Shown: in pieces, positions 27,378-36,257 of the stretch | Layout of the letters: each line of letters begins with the position of its first letter | How positions within the stretch are numbered: position 1 is the first letter of the stretch | From: Roseburia hominis | GTDB taxonomy: Bacteria; Bacillota; Clostridia; Lachnospirales; Lachnospiraceae | Reading direction: 5' to 3' | NCBI GenBank assembly: GCA_040702975.1 | Contig: CP159990.1 | Coordinates: 496,001 to 560,000, forward strand | Length of the DNA: 64,000 nucleotides | The notes under the pieces: model-generated | Database searches by the model: none | What the model was told of the DNA's origin: nothing | What the model saw: only the letters and a program-made list of their open reading frames with translations | Translations under genes and position numbers: made by a program

Positions 27378-27611
27378 AAATATAAAAATATACAGGGGGT
27401 ATGCGGAGGCTCATTTGACTGGAAAGGAACCACCTTATCATCCTTCGGCGTGGAAGTGGATTATGAGACAGGAATTGTGATCGGATACGAGCTTTATGAC
27501 GAACAGGGGGAGATGGTGGAATATATGGACAATTATGAAGTGCGGTTCGATAGAGAGGTGAAGCCGGAAATGCCGCTGAAAGATTCTTATGCGGATTATA
27601 GAGAAAAATAA
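27378..27611 (+). pseudogene. Orphan coding-like fragment, about 77 codons
   Basis: Open frame after a stop at 27375-27377 without an ATG near its beginning. The reading has normal amphipathic composition: GGSFDWKGTTLSSFGVEV, ETGIVIGYELYDEQGEMVEYM, then FDREVKPEMPLKDSYADYREK before TAA. It lies between the PBP gene and iadA. It looks like the 3' end of a lost gene. A start at an internal GTG is possible but has no good ribosome site. Confidence 0.35.
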
Positions 27612-27640
27612 AGAGCTTTATCGTAAGGAGAGAGTGGAAT

Positions 27641-28789
27641 ATGATTTTAATCAAGAATATTGAAGTATATGCGCCAAAGTATAAGGGCAGGAAGGACGTG
27701 CTGCTTTGCGGAGGGCAGATTGAATTGGTGGAGGACAGGATCGAGGCGGTGCCGGGGCAGTGCCGTGTGATCGACGGCACAGGAAAGGTATTGATTCCAG
27801 GTCTGATCGACAAGCATGTTCATATCACCGGAGGCGGCGGGGAGGGGAGTTTCCACACCCGGACTCCTGAGATGCAGATGTCGGAAATGATTACGGCAGG
27901 AATCACGACGGTAGTGGGGCTTTTGGGAACGGACAGCGTGACGAGAAGTACAGAGAATCTTCTGGCGAAGACGAAGGCGCTGAACGAGGAAGGAATCACG
28001 GCGTATATGCTCACAGGAGCATACGGATATCCAAGCCCGACCCTTACGGGAAGTGTTTATCGGGATATTGTTTTGATACAGGAGGTGATCGGAGTAAAAC
28101 TGGCGCTTTCTGATCACCGAGCGCCGAATATTTCAAACGAAGAATTGATCCGCCTGGCAAGCGATGCAAGAGTGGCGGGTATGCTAAGCGGCAAGGGTGG
28201 ATATGTGGAGCTTCACATGGGAGATGCGAAAAACGGACTGGCGCCGGTCTTTGAGGCGCTTGAGGGGACCGCGATCCCGGCAAAAATATTCCACCCGACA
28301 CATTTGAATCGTAACAGTCAGCTTGTGGAGGAGAGTTATTGTTTGCTGGAAATGGGCGGCTGTGTGGATTACACCTGTGGCATGACGGGGCAGACGGCTG
28401 TTTCGGACTGTATCATGGAGGCGCGGAAACGGGGGCTGCCGGCAGATCATATCACGATCAGCTCGGACGGACACGGGAGTTGGTCGAAGTATGATGATGC
28501 GGGGAATCTGCTGGAAATCGGGTATTCCGGGATGGATGCAATTTATCTGGAACTGAAAGAACTGGTGCAGAAGAAAGGGCTTTCACTGGAAGAGGCTCTT
28601 ACCTATGTGACCTCCAATGTGGCGAAGTCGATAGAGGTCTACCCGAAGAAAGGATGTATCCGGCCTAGCGCAGATGCCGATGTGGTGATACTGGAGCGGA
28701 CAATGGGAATTGATACGGTGATCGCGAAAGGGCAGATCATGATGGAAAATGGCCAGCTTTGCCGGGCGGGGACGTATGAGAAGTTATAA
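27641..28789 (+). CDS. iadA: Isoaspartyl dipeptidase (beta-aspartyl peptidase)
   Basis: 382-residue amidohydrolase that cleaves isoaspartyl dipeptides from damaged proteins. It has the metal site DKHVHITGGGGEG, the bridging carbamylated lysine in EVIGVKLALSDHRAP, His in FHPTHLNR and the catalytic Asp in ISSDGHGSW. Length is normal. It has its own terminator, so it is transcribed separately from the peptide importer that follows, but the pairing suggests the importer may supply its substrates. Confidence 0.93.
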   Translation: MILIKNIEVYAPKYKGRKDVLLCGGQIELVEDRIEAVPGQCRVIDGTGKVLIPGLIDKHVHITGGGGEGSFHTRTPEMQMSEMITAGITTVVGLLGTDSVTRSTENLLAKTKALNEEGITAYMLTGAYGYPSPTLTGSVYRDIVLIQEVIGVKLALSDHRAPNISNEELIRLASDARVAGMLSGKGGYVELHMGDAKNGLAPVFEALEGTAIPAKIFHPTHLNRNSQLVEESYCLLEMGGCVDYTCGMTGQTAVSDCIMEARKRGLPADHITISSDGHGSWSKYDDAGNLLEIGYSGMDAIYLELKELVQKKGLSLEEALTYVTSNVAKSIEVYPKKGCIRPSADADVVILERTMGIDTVIAKGQIMMENGQLCRAGTYEKL

Positions 28790-28830
28790 AAAGAAATAGG
28801 AACAAAATAGTGTATTAGGGAATGTCAAAG

Positions 28831-28865
28831 GAGATATGCGCTTATTTGAGCGTATGTCTCTTTTT
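28831..28865 (+). terminator. Terminator of iadA
   Basis: 11-bp stem with G-T pairs (28831-28841 with 28850-28860), 8-nt loop, five T. The first copy of the palindromic repeat starts two bases after the T-tract. Confidence 0.88.
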
Positions 28866-28867
28866 GC

Positions 28868-28957
28868 GTTGCCAAGCATGCCTAAGTGAACGTCCAGTGG
28901 ACGTTCATCTCGGTTGCCAAGCATGCCTAAGTGAATGTCCGGTGGACATTCATCTCG
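28868..28957 (+). repeat. Dispersed palindromic repeat, two tandem 45-bp copies
   Basis: Units 28868-28912 and 28913-28957. Each is GTTGCCAAGCATGCCTAA-like followed by a 9-bp stem with a 3-nt loop. Unit 1 stem: TGAACGTCC/GGACGTTCA, loop AGT. Unit 2 stem: TGAATGTCC/GGACATTCA, loop GGT. The C-G to T-A change is compensated on both sides. Confidence 0.85.
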
Positions 28958-29014
28958 GCATATGAAAGCTTCAGGGTATATGATAAGGACATTCAATTCA
29001 AAAAAATGGAATAG

Positions 29015-29100
29015 TTGATAAAACTATATCAAATGAGATAATTACAGATTATAGACAAACTATTCTGTAAAAAACTATTAATTTTGATAAAATATAGCAA
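29015..29100. promoter_or_regulatory. Two TTGATA palindromes, possible operators
   Basis: Site 1, 29015-29032: TTGATA-N6-TATCAA. Site 2, 29084-29100: TTGATA-N5-TAGCAA, imperfect. Both share TTGATAAAA and lie 35-120 bp ahead of the -35 of the importer operon. They could bind the RpiR-type regulator encoded at the operon's end; this is inference. Confidence 0.4.
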
Positions 29101-29134
29101 ATGTTATAAAAACGACAAAAAAAGCGATTAAATA

Positions 29135-29163
29135 TTGACAGCTATATAGGAAGACAATATAAT
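29135..29163 (+). promoter_or_regulatory. Consensus promoter of the peptide-importer operon
   Basis: TTGACA (29135-29140), 17-bp spacer, TATAAT (29158-29163): a perfect sigma-A consensus, so strong unless repressed. Confidence 0.9.
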
Positions 29164-29216
29164 GAATAATATAAAATTTGAGAGACATATAGAAAAAAGC
29201 AATAGGAGGGATGCAT

Positions 29217-30182
29217 GTGAAACGGTTTGTATTACGAAGAATTTTCACAGGTATATTGACAGTAATTATAGTGTTTGCACTAAATTTTGTCATCATCAAG
29301 ATGGCTCCCGGAGATCCCATTTCAACTTTGGTGGGCAAGGATGTCAACAACCAGGAACTGAGGGAGGCGTTGGAGGAAAAATATGGGCTGAATAAGCCAC
29401 TGCCGGTACAGTTTGTGAGCTACTTAAAAACTGCTGCAACAGGCGATTTAGGGACGTCTATTATTTATAATCGTCCGGTTTCCGAGATGATCGGAGAGAA
29501 GGTGGGAGCCACTGTTATGCTGGGGTTGTCATCGGCGCTTCTGGCGGCGATCATCGGAACGGTTCTGGGAATTTTAGCTGCCAGACATGAAGGCAGCGCC
29601 TACGACGTGGTGGTGTCGGGCGCTTCGTACACGTTCAACTCCATGCCGGCATTCTGGCTGGGCCTTATGCTGATCATCCTTTTCTCCTCCCTTTTGGGCT
29701 GGTTCCCGTCATACGGGTTCTCGGACACCAGGGCAGGCTATACGGGAATGGCGTATGTGGTGGACGTACTGAAGCATATGTTCCTGCCGGTACTTACACT
29801 TACCCTTGTGCTTCTGCCGCAGTACTTCAGAATTGCAAAGTCGTCTGTACTTCAGGTAACCAATGAAGATTTTATCACTACATTTCGTGCAACAGGAATG
29901 AGTGAGAAGAAGATCTTCAACAAATACATATTCCGGAATGCGATTCTGCCGACAGTTACCATTTTCGGTATTTCAATGGCATATCTGATCACCGGAGTTA
30001 CTCTGATTGAGATCGTATTTGCCTGGCCGGGTATGGGCCGGCTGGTAATGACTGCGATCACGCAGAGAGACTACCCGACGCTGATGGGAATTTATCTGAT
30101 CATGTCGATTTCCGTCGCTGTCGTAATGCTGATCGTGGACATTGTATATGCAATGTTAGATCCGAGAATCCGGTACGAGTAG
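29217..30182 (+). CDS. Oligo/dipeptide ABC importer permease (OppB/DppB type)
   Basis: 321-residue permease with six membrane segments: an N-terminal helix (FVLRRIFTGILTVIIVFALNF), the GDLGTSIIYNRPVSEMI region, and the EAA-type loop near FITTFRATGMSEKKIF. The ATG at 29211 directly touches AGGAGGG (29204-29210), so translation should begin at the GTG at 29217. First gene of a five-gene opp cluster. Confidence 0.92.
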   Translation: MKRFVLRRIFTGILTVIIVFALNFVIIKMAPGDPISTLVGKDVNNQELREALEEKYGLNKPLPVQFVSYLKTAATGDLGTSIIYNRPVSEMIGEKVGATVMLGLSSALLAAIIGTVLGILAARHEGSAYDVVVSGASYTFNSMPAFWLGLMLIILFSSLLGWFPSYGFSDTRAGYTGMAYVVDVLKHMFLPVLTLTLVLLPQYFRIAKSSVLQVTNEDFITTFRATGMSEKKIFNKYIFRNAILPTVTIFGISMAYLITGVTLIEIVFAWPGMGRLVMTAITQRDYPTLMGIYLIMSISVAVVMLIVDIVYAMLDPRIRYE

Positions 30183-30192
30183 AGGTGGAAAT

Positions 30193-31047
30193 ATGGAGAA
30201 AAAATATTCATTTAAAAAACTGTGGAAAACGATCACCGGAGACGGGCAGTTATTTGCCGGAGTTATCGGTATTTTGCTTTTGTTGCTTCTCATCGTTCTG
30301 GCGCCGGTGGTCGCTACGGAGAATCCGTATCATTTTGGTAAAGATGTTTTGGTAGGTTTAGGCGAGAGGGGACATATCCTGGGGACCAACCACATGGGAC
30401 AGGATATTTACAGCATGGTGGTATATGGCGTGAGGACTTCTGTCCAGGTAGCGGTAATTTCCGCTTTGATCTCAGGAATCCTGGGCGTGCTTATCGGCGG
30501 CGTGGCAGGTTTCTTCGGAGGGAAAGTGGATACAGTGATATCTGAGATTATTAACGTGTTCATGATGCTGCCTAGCTTTTTCCTGATTCTTTTGGTTATT
30601 GCGCTGTTCGGCAACAGTCTGTATAACGTAATGGTCGTAATTGGAATTACTACCTGGCCCAGCAATGCGAAGCTTATGAGGGCGCAGGCATTATCCCTCA
30701 GGGAGAGAACCTTCGTTAAAAGTGCTACGGCTATGGGCGAGACAAAGTTTCAGATTTTGTTTAAATACATCATTCCAAACGGCATTTTCCCGGTAATCGC
30801 AAATACTACTATGGGAATGTCCAATGCGATCCTGACAGAGGCAGGGCTTTCCTTCCTGGGACTTGGCGATCCCGGAATTATCAGTTGGGGTCAGATGATC
30901 TATACAGGCAAACAGTATATTACTACCGCGTGGTGGATTTCCGTATTTGCAGGTATCGCGATTGTTTTGACAGTTCTGGTATTTTATTTGCTCGGTGATG
31001 GACTCAATCATGTGCTGAATCCGAAACATATGAATGGAAGGGAATAA
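30193..31047 (+). CDS. Oligo/dipeptide ABC importer permease (OppC/DppC type)
   Basis: 284-residue permease with an N-terminal helix, the HILGTNHMGQDIYSMVVYGVRTS signature of OppC proteins and the loop RERTFVKSATAMGETKFQILFKYIIPN. It partners the upstream OppB-type gene; the end overlaps the region of the next start. Confidence 0.92.
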   Translation: MEKKYSFKKLWKTITGDGQLFAGVIGILLLLLLIVLAPVVATENPYHFGKDVLVGLGERGHILGTNHMGQDIYSMVVYGVRTSVQVAVISALISGILGVLIGGVAGFFGGKVDTVISEIINVFMMLPSFFLILLVIALFGNSLYNVMVVIGITTWPSNAKLMRAQALSLRERTFVKSATAMGETKFQILFKYIIPNGIFPVIANTTMGMSNAILTEAGLSFLGLGDPGIISWGQMIYTGKQYITTAWWISVFAGIAIVLTVLVFYLLGDGLNHVLNPKHMNGRE

Positions 31048-31051
31048 CGGT

Positions 31052-32029
31052 ATGGAAGAGATTTTAAAACTGAAAGATGTAAATGTTACATATCGAAATA
31101 AAAAGAAATCGGTTTATGCAGTGAGAAATGCCTCGTTCTCCATATATAAAGGAGACTCCATGGGAATCGTGGGGGAATCCGGATCGGGTAAATCCACCCT
31201 GGCGATGGCGCTTCTGAGACTTCACAATGAGAAGGCGACGATGATTGACGGAGTGGCCGAATTTGAAGGCAAGAATCTGCTTACGCTGACACAGGAAGAG
31301 ATGAACGAACTTCGGTGGAGCGGTATATCTGTCGTATTCCAGAAGGCGATGAATGCGCTGAGTCCGGTGCACAGAATCAGTACTCAGGTAGAAGACATTT
31401 ACCACGTGCATGAACCGCATGCTACAAAGGAAGAGATTGAGAAGAGGATGATATATCTGCTGAAACTGGTAAATCTTCCGGAGCGGGTCTATCACCTGTA
31501 TCCGCATGAGATGTCAGGCGGAATGCTGCAGAGGGTAGCGATCGCCATTAGCCTTCTTCATAATCCGAAGCTGGTGATTTTTGACGAGGCTACGACGGCA
31601 CTTGATGTAGTTACCCAGGGACAGATCCTGGAGGAAGTTGTACAGATGGAAAAGGAGCTGGATATGACCCGTATCATGATCACCCATGATATGTCGGTAG
31701 TGGCAGCTTCCTGTAATAAAGTAGCGGTTATGTATGCCGGAGAATTTATGGAGATCGGTTATGTGAAGGATATCTTCAAACATCCGATGCATCCGTACAC
31801 CCAGGGACTTTTGGCTTCTTTCCCGTCTCTGAAAGGGGAGAATACAAAGCTGAGTGCGATTCCGGGCTTTTTGCCTGACCTTTCAAAGAAATGTGAAGGC
31901 TGTGTTTTTGCACCCAGATGTCCGAAAGCCACCGATGAATGCCGCAAGAAAAAACCTGAGGAAGTCATGATGGAAGACGGCCGTATGGTGAAATGTATCA
32001 TGTACAAAGGGGGAACGGCAAATGAGTGA
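31052..32029 (+). CDS. Peptide ABC importer ATPase (OppD type)
   Basis: 325-residue ATPase with Walker A GESGSGKST, signature MSGGMLQRV, Walker B LVIFDEATTALD and the C-terminal oligopeptide-ATPase extension with clustered Cys (CEGCVFAPRCPKATDEC) that suggests an iron-sulfur or metal site. The ATG at 31034 has no ribosome site; the one at 31052 follows GGAAGGG, so I start there. Overlaps the OppF gene by 8 nt. Confidence 0.92.
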   Translation: MEEILKLKDVNVTYRNKKKSVYAVRNASFSIYKGDSMGIVGESGSGKSTLAMALLRLHNEKATMIDGVAEFEGKNLLTLTQEEMNELRWSGISVVFQKAMNALSPVHRISTQVEDIYHVHEPHATKEEIEKRMIYLLKLVNLPERVYHLYPHEMSGGMLQRVAIAISLLHNPKLVIFDEATTALDVVTQGQILEEVVQMEKELDMTRIMITHDMSVVAASCNKVAVMYAGEFMEIGYVKDIFKHPMHPYTQGLLASFPSLKGENTKLSAIPGFLPDLSKKCEGCVFAPRCPKATDECRKKKPEEVMMEDGRMVKCIMYKGGTANE

Positions 32030-33026
32030 TAAAGCATTTATTTCAGTAGATGACGTGGCTATGTGGTATCCATACCATGGTACAGATAAGGCCTCACATA
32101 AACAGAAAAAAGAAAAGGGGAAGGACTGGATCAAGGCCGTAGACGGAGTGAGCCTTGAGATCAAAGAAGGCGAGATTCTGGGCGTGATCGGTGAGTCCGG
32201 CTGTGGTAAATCCACACTGGGCAAGATACTGACGAGACTGGAGCAGCCCACGAGAGGCGATTGTTTTATCAACGGAGTATCCACTAAGGAAATGCTTAAG
32301 AAGAATCCGAAGGATTTCCGAAGCACGGTACAAATCGTATTCCAGAACCCGTTTGATACTTTTACGCCGAGAGACACGATTGAGAAGATTCTGATTCGCC
32401 CTCTGAAGAACTATAAGATAGGAAGCAATGACGAGGAACGGAAGAAGATGTGTATGGAAGCTCTGGAGGCTGGCGGACTTCGTCCGGCCGAGGATATTAT
32501 GAGCCGGTATCCGCATGAGCTTTCCGGAGGACAGCTTCAGAGAATCTCCATTATTCGTTCTATGTTCCTGAAACCGAAGTTTATCATCGCGGATGAGCCG
32601 GTATCCATGCTGGATGTGTCTGTCCGCGCAGATATCATCAATATGCTGATTGATCTGAGCCGTAATGAGAACACGGCGGTTATGTTCATCAGCCATGACA
32701 TCGCGTTGACCAGATATATTTCCGATAATATTGCTGTTATGTATCTGGGGAGGATTGTGGAATATGGAAAAGCGGACGATGTTATCAAGAATCCGCAGCA
32801 CCCGTATACACAGGCACTGATCTCAAACTGTGCGTCCATTGATCCAGAGGAGAAAAGTGAGAGTATCGCCATAGAAGGTGAGCCGCCCACACCGCTGAAT
32901 CCGGGACCGGGCTGCTATTTTGCACCGAGATGCCGATACGCCTGCGACAAATGTATGGGCAGTTATCCGGAGAAGATCGAACTTGAAAACGGACACTGGT
33001 ACACCTGTATGAGACAGGGAAAGTAG
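32022..33026 (+). CDS. Peptide ABC importer ATPase (OppF type)
   Basis: 334-residue ATPase with Walker A GESGCGKST, signature LSGGQLQRI, Walker B FIIADEPVSMLD and the C-terminal Cys cluster CYFAPRCRYACDKC. With the OppD-type protein it forms the heterodimer that powers uptake. Confidence 0.93.
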   Translation: MSDKAFISVDDVAMWYPYHGTDKASHKQKKEKGKDWIKAVDGVSLEIKEGEILGVIGESGCGKSTLGKILTRLEQPTRGDCFINGVSTKEMLKKNPKDFRSTVQIVFQNPFDTFTPRDTIEKILIRPLKNYKIGSNDEERKKMCMEALEAGGLRPAEDIMSRYPHELSGGQLQRISIIRSMFLKPKFIIADEPVSMLDVSVRADIINMLIDLSRNENTAVMFISHDIALTRYISDNIAVMYLGRIVEYGKADDVIKNPQHPYTQALISNCASIDPEEKSESIAIEGEPPTPLNPGPGCYFAPRCRYACDKCMGSYPEKIELENGHWYTCMRQGK

Positions 33027-33091
33027 AACTTATGCTGTACTAAGCAGGAAGGACCTGTTTAGATATAAAACTCAAAAGGAGGTAACAAAGT

Positions 33092-34684
33092 ATGAAAAAG
33101 AAACTAGCATTGCTTTTGGCAGCTCTCCTTAGCGTGACCACGATTCTCGGCGGTTGCGGAAATAAGGAGAAGAGTGACGATGCCAAAGGCGGACAGGAAG
33201 CAGAAGGAGGCGGCGGCGGAACGTTTATTGTTCGTGCTGTAGGTGACCCGATTTCCTTTAACCCGGATATGGTTGGTGACGATAATGGATATCCGATTGC
33301 TCAGAATATTTATCTGAGACTCTGTGGCCTGGATGTAAGCAAGCAGAATCTGGTTCCGGAGGCTGCTGAATCATGGAGCTACAATGACGGTGCAACAGAG
33401 CTGACCTTTAAATTACGTCAGGATCTGAAGTGGACAGACGGCGAGGCACTTACCAGTGAGGACGTAAAATATACGTTCGATACGATCAAGGCAACACCGA
33501 GCTATTACTTCAGCTCAAGTTTGGCAGGTGTTTCTTCCATTGAGACACCGGATGACTACACTGTAATCTTTAAACTGTCTAAGCCAGACGCATCTTTAGC
33601 GTCGATTCTTGGATGGTATGGAACCTTTATTCTTCCGGAGCACGTTTACAACAACGGTGAGCCGTGGGAAGACAATCCGGCAAATATGGAGCCGGTATCC
33701 TGTGGACCGTTCAAGCTGGAGGAGTACAAACAGGGCGAGAGTGTAACACTTGTTAGGAATCCGGACTTCCCGGAACCGGCAAAATTGGATAAATTGATCT
33801 TCTCTATCATTCCTGATGAGGCGACTGCAATTCAGGCACTCAAGAATGGTGAGATTGATTTCTTTGAGAATATGCCGACAGCTTCAGCGGAAGAACTTAA
33901 AAATGACGACAGCGTTCGTATCATGTATAATGAATACCCGTCACCTATGCGTTTGGTTTTCAACATGAATGATGAAAAGGTAGGGGATCTTGCACTCCGT
34001 AAAGCAATCGCAACTGCAATCGATCGTGATGAGATCTCTGAGAAGGTATTCAGTGGCGTACAGAAGCCGGAATACTGTATGTATCCGTCTCAGGTTACAT
34101 GGGCAGCAAATACTGAGGATGTGGCACCGTCCTTTAATATCGACGAAGCAAGAAAGATTCTGGAAGATGCAGGCTATAAGGCAGATGCAGACGGTATGTA
34201 TGTAACAGGACTTGTTCTGGATGTATTTGAAGGAAGTGGATATCCGGACAGTGCAAAACTTATCCAGGCTACTTTGAAGGAAGCCGGAATCGGCATTGAA
34301 CTCAATGTTCAGGAATACAATGCATGGGATCAGAAGATTTTTGTTGAGAGAAATTTCCAGATCGAGTTTCAGGGAGGATTCATGGGACCAGACCCGGTAG
34401 CTCTTACAAACAGAATTGGAACCGATAGTTCAGGTAACGTTGGCGGATACAGCAATGCACAGGTTGATGAGCTTCTGGCAAAAGGTGTAGCGACCGGCAA
34501 TCAGGATGAACGTGCAGGATACTACAAGGAAGCTCAGAAGATTCTTGCAGAAGAACTTCCGTATGTAAACGTTGTAAGCTTTGCAGGACCGGAAGCAAAC
34601 AGCACACGCTTTATCAACCTTCCGAGTGATGGCGAAGGCAAATGGGCATGGGCAAACTATGGCTATACTGAGCTTGCAAAATAA
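33092..34684 (+). CDS. Peptide ABC importer solute-binding lipoprotein (OppA/DppA type)
   Basis: 530-residue family-5 binding protein with lipoprotein signal (TTILGGCGNK). Signature LVPEAAESWSYNDGATELTFKLR and WTDGEALTSEDVKYTFDTI are typical. It has a good AAAGGAGG ribosome site and is the last importer gene; a terminator follows. Peptide specificity not readable. Confidence 0.93.
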   Translation: MKKKLALLLAALLSVTTILGGCGNKEKSDDAKGGQEAEGGGGGTFIVRAVGDPISFNPDMVGDDNGYPIAQNIYLRLCGLDVSKQNLVPEAAESWSYNDGATELTFKLRQDLKWTDGEALTSEDVKYTFDTIKATPSYYFSSSLAGVSSIETPDDYTVIFKLSKPDASLASILGWYGTFILPEHVYNNGEPWEDNPANMEPVSCGPFKLEEYKQGESVTLVRNPDFPEPAKLDKLIFSIIPDEATAIQALKNGEIDFFENMPTASAEELKNDDSVRIMYNEYPSPMRLVFNMNDEKVGDLALRKAIATAIDRDEISEKVFSGVQKPEYCMYPSQVTWAANTEDVAPSFNIDEARKILEDAGYKADADGMYVTGLVLDVFEGSGYPDSAKLIQATLKEAGIGIELNVQEYNAWDQKIFVERNFQIEFQGGFMGPDPVALTNRIGTDSSGNVGGYSNAQVDELLAKGVATGNQDERAGYYKEAQKILAEELPYVNVVSFAGPEANSTRFINLPSDGEGKWAWANYGYTELAK

Positions 34685-34745
34685 AACCTGTTTAATTTCA
34701 AAATGAAGGAAGGGTCCGTCGGGCTTTTTCAAAATGCAATGAAGC

Positions 34746-34780
34746 AAAAAGGGGCGGGACATGTACCTGTCCCTTTTGTT
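34746..34780 (+). terminator. Terminator after the binding-protein gene
   Basis: GGGACA/TGTCCC stem (34756-34761 with 34768-34773) extended by A/T pairs, then TTTTGTT. A copy of the palindromic repeat begins right in its tail. Confidence 0.8.
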
Positions 34781-34822
34781 GTCAAGTATACCCGGGCGAA
34801 TGTCCAGTGGACGTTCGTCTCG
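34779..34822 (+). repeat. Dispersed palindromic repeat, single copy
   Basis: Left block TTGTCAAGTATACCCGGG, stem CGAATGTCC/GGACGTTCG with loop AGT. The outer pair is C-G where other copies have T-A, another compensated change; one T-G pair remains inside. Confidence 0.8.
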
Positions 34823-34855
34823 ACTTAAAATGGTTAGATGAGAGGAGACTAGGAA

Positions 34856-36241
34856 ATGAAAGCTATTTACGAAAAATTAATTAAAGATATCCCGGAGTAT
34901 AAAGTGTTCTACACGGTAGATGAGATGGAGGAGCATTCCAGAAAGCTGGCAGAGGCGCATCCGGAGTGTGTGAGCATGTTTGAGATCGGCAGAACCCGGG
35001 CAGGAGAGCCTCTTAATTGTTTGAAGATTGGAAATGGTTCCCATACGGCATTGATGTTTGGATGCCCTCACCCAAATGAACCGATCGGAACCATGATGCT
35101 GGAATATTTTACAGAAAAATTAGCTGAAAGCGAGGAACTTCGCAATGAGCTTGACTATACATGGTATGTGGTAAAGGCATGGGATACTGACGGATACCGC
35201 CTGAATGAGAAATGGCTGAAGGGACCGTTCACACTTTATAATTACTCCAGAAACTTCTTCCGCCCGGCAGGATATAAGCAGGTGGACTGGACCTTCCCGA
35301 TCGATTATAAGGAACTTCATTTCCATGACACCATCCCGGAGACGAAGGCGATGATGGAACTGATTGATAAGATTCGCCCGGAGTTTATTTACTCACTTCA
35401 CAATGCAGGGTTCGGCGGTGTATACTGGTATTTGACAAGAAAGACGCCGGAAATTTACGAAGAGATGCATCAGGCTGCCAAGAAACAGGAAGTACCGCTG
35501 AATTTGGGCGAACCGGAAGCTCCGTACTGTGTGGCATGGGCACCTGCGATCTATCAGAGCCTTGGTATCCGTCAGGATTATGATTATATGGAGCAGTATG
35601 GCGGGCTGGAGGATATGTCCAAAGCTATTAACTGTGGAACCTGCAGTGCAGACTACGGAAAAGAAGTATGTGATGCGTTTACTTTGCTGACTGAGCTTCC
35701 TTATTTCTTTGACGAGCGGATCAATGATCTGTCTGAGTCGGATGTATCCAGAAAGGATGTGGTCCTGGAGAAATTAATCTGGGGCGAGGAATCCAACAAG
35801 TTTGTCAGAAGTACTTTGGATATTTCCAGACAGTATATGGATAAAGAGAATCCTTTCCTTTTGGCTCTTAATGCATTTTCAGAAGGAAGCGAGCTGGAAG
35901 CTACGAAGAAAATGATCGAGGAAAATGAAGAGTACCACAAAACTGCGACCGTAGCAGAAAAGTTTGATAACCAGCTTATCTCCAAATTCTATAAGCTCTT
36001 AAGTTATGGTATGCTGATTCGTGCAAATGAGTCTGAACTGGAAGCTATGAAGGAAAAAGGCGAGCAGAATGAAGAGAAAGAGGCGGCATTTAAGAAGGCC
36101 TTTGATATTGCAGTGAAGGCCCATAAAGAGCTGGCAGATGAATTAGAGGAAGAGATTCACTATCAGGTAGTGCCGATCCGCAAGCTGGTATCCATTCAGC
36201 TGGAGTGCGGTCTGCTGATGGCAGAATATCTGAAAAAATAG
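34856..36241 (+). CDS. M14-family zinc carboxypeptidase
   Basis: 461-residue metallopeptidase. Zinc ligands are visible as GCPHPNEPIG (His and Glu of HxxE) and the later His in IYSLHNAGFGG. It has no signal peptide, so it is cytoplasmic and should act on imported peptides. The C-terminal 150 residues are helical, charged and unlike digestive carboxypeptidases. Placed between the opp genes and the RpiR regulator, it could trim imported peptides; a murein-peptide role like MpaA is possible but unproven. Ribosome site GAGGAGA precedes the ATG. Confidence 0.85.
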   Translation: MKAIYEKLIKDIPEYKVFYTVDEMEEHSRKLAEAHPECVSMFEIGRTRAGEPLNCLKIGNGSHTALMFGCPHPNEPIGTMMLEYFTEKLAESEELRNELDYTWYVVKAWDTDGYRLNEKWLKGPFTLYNYSRNFFRPAGYKQVDWTFPIDYKELHFHDTIPETKAMMELIDKIRPEFIYSLHNAGFGGVYWYLTRKTPEIYEEMHQAAKKQEVPLNLGEPEAPYCVAWAPAIYQSLGIRQDYDYMEQYGGLEDMSKAINCGTCSADYGKEVCDAFTLLTELPYFFDERINDLSESDVSRKDVVLEKLIWGEESNKFVRSTLDISRQYMDKENPFLLALNAFSEGSELEATKKMIEENEEYHKTATVAEKFDNQLISKFYKLLSYGMLIRANESELEAMKEKGEQNEEKEAAFKKAFDIAVKAHKELADELEEEIHYQVVPIRKLVSIQLECGLLMAEYLKK

Positions 36242-36257
36242 AAGTAGAAAGGGAAAC

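Larger units (their letters stand above)
28790..29216. other. Intergenic region before the peptide-importer operon
   Basis: 427 nt with no gene. In order it holds the iadA terminator, two tandem copies of the dispersed palindromic repeat, two related TTGATA palindromes and a consensus promoter, each listed separately. Confidence 0.75.

Noticed and set aside
27367..27813. 148-residue minus-strand open frame
   Set aside because: Overlaps the well-supported iadA start and the plus-strand fragment; composition is not protein-like.
28868..28957. Two direct 45-bp repeats as a tiny CRISPR
   Set aside because: Units are directly adjacent with no spacers, differ at paired stem positions, recur as single copies elsewhere, and no cas gene is present.
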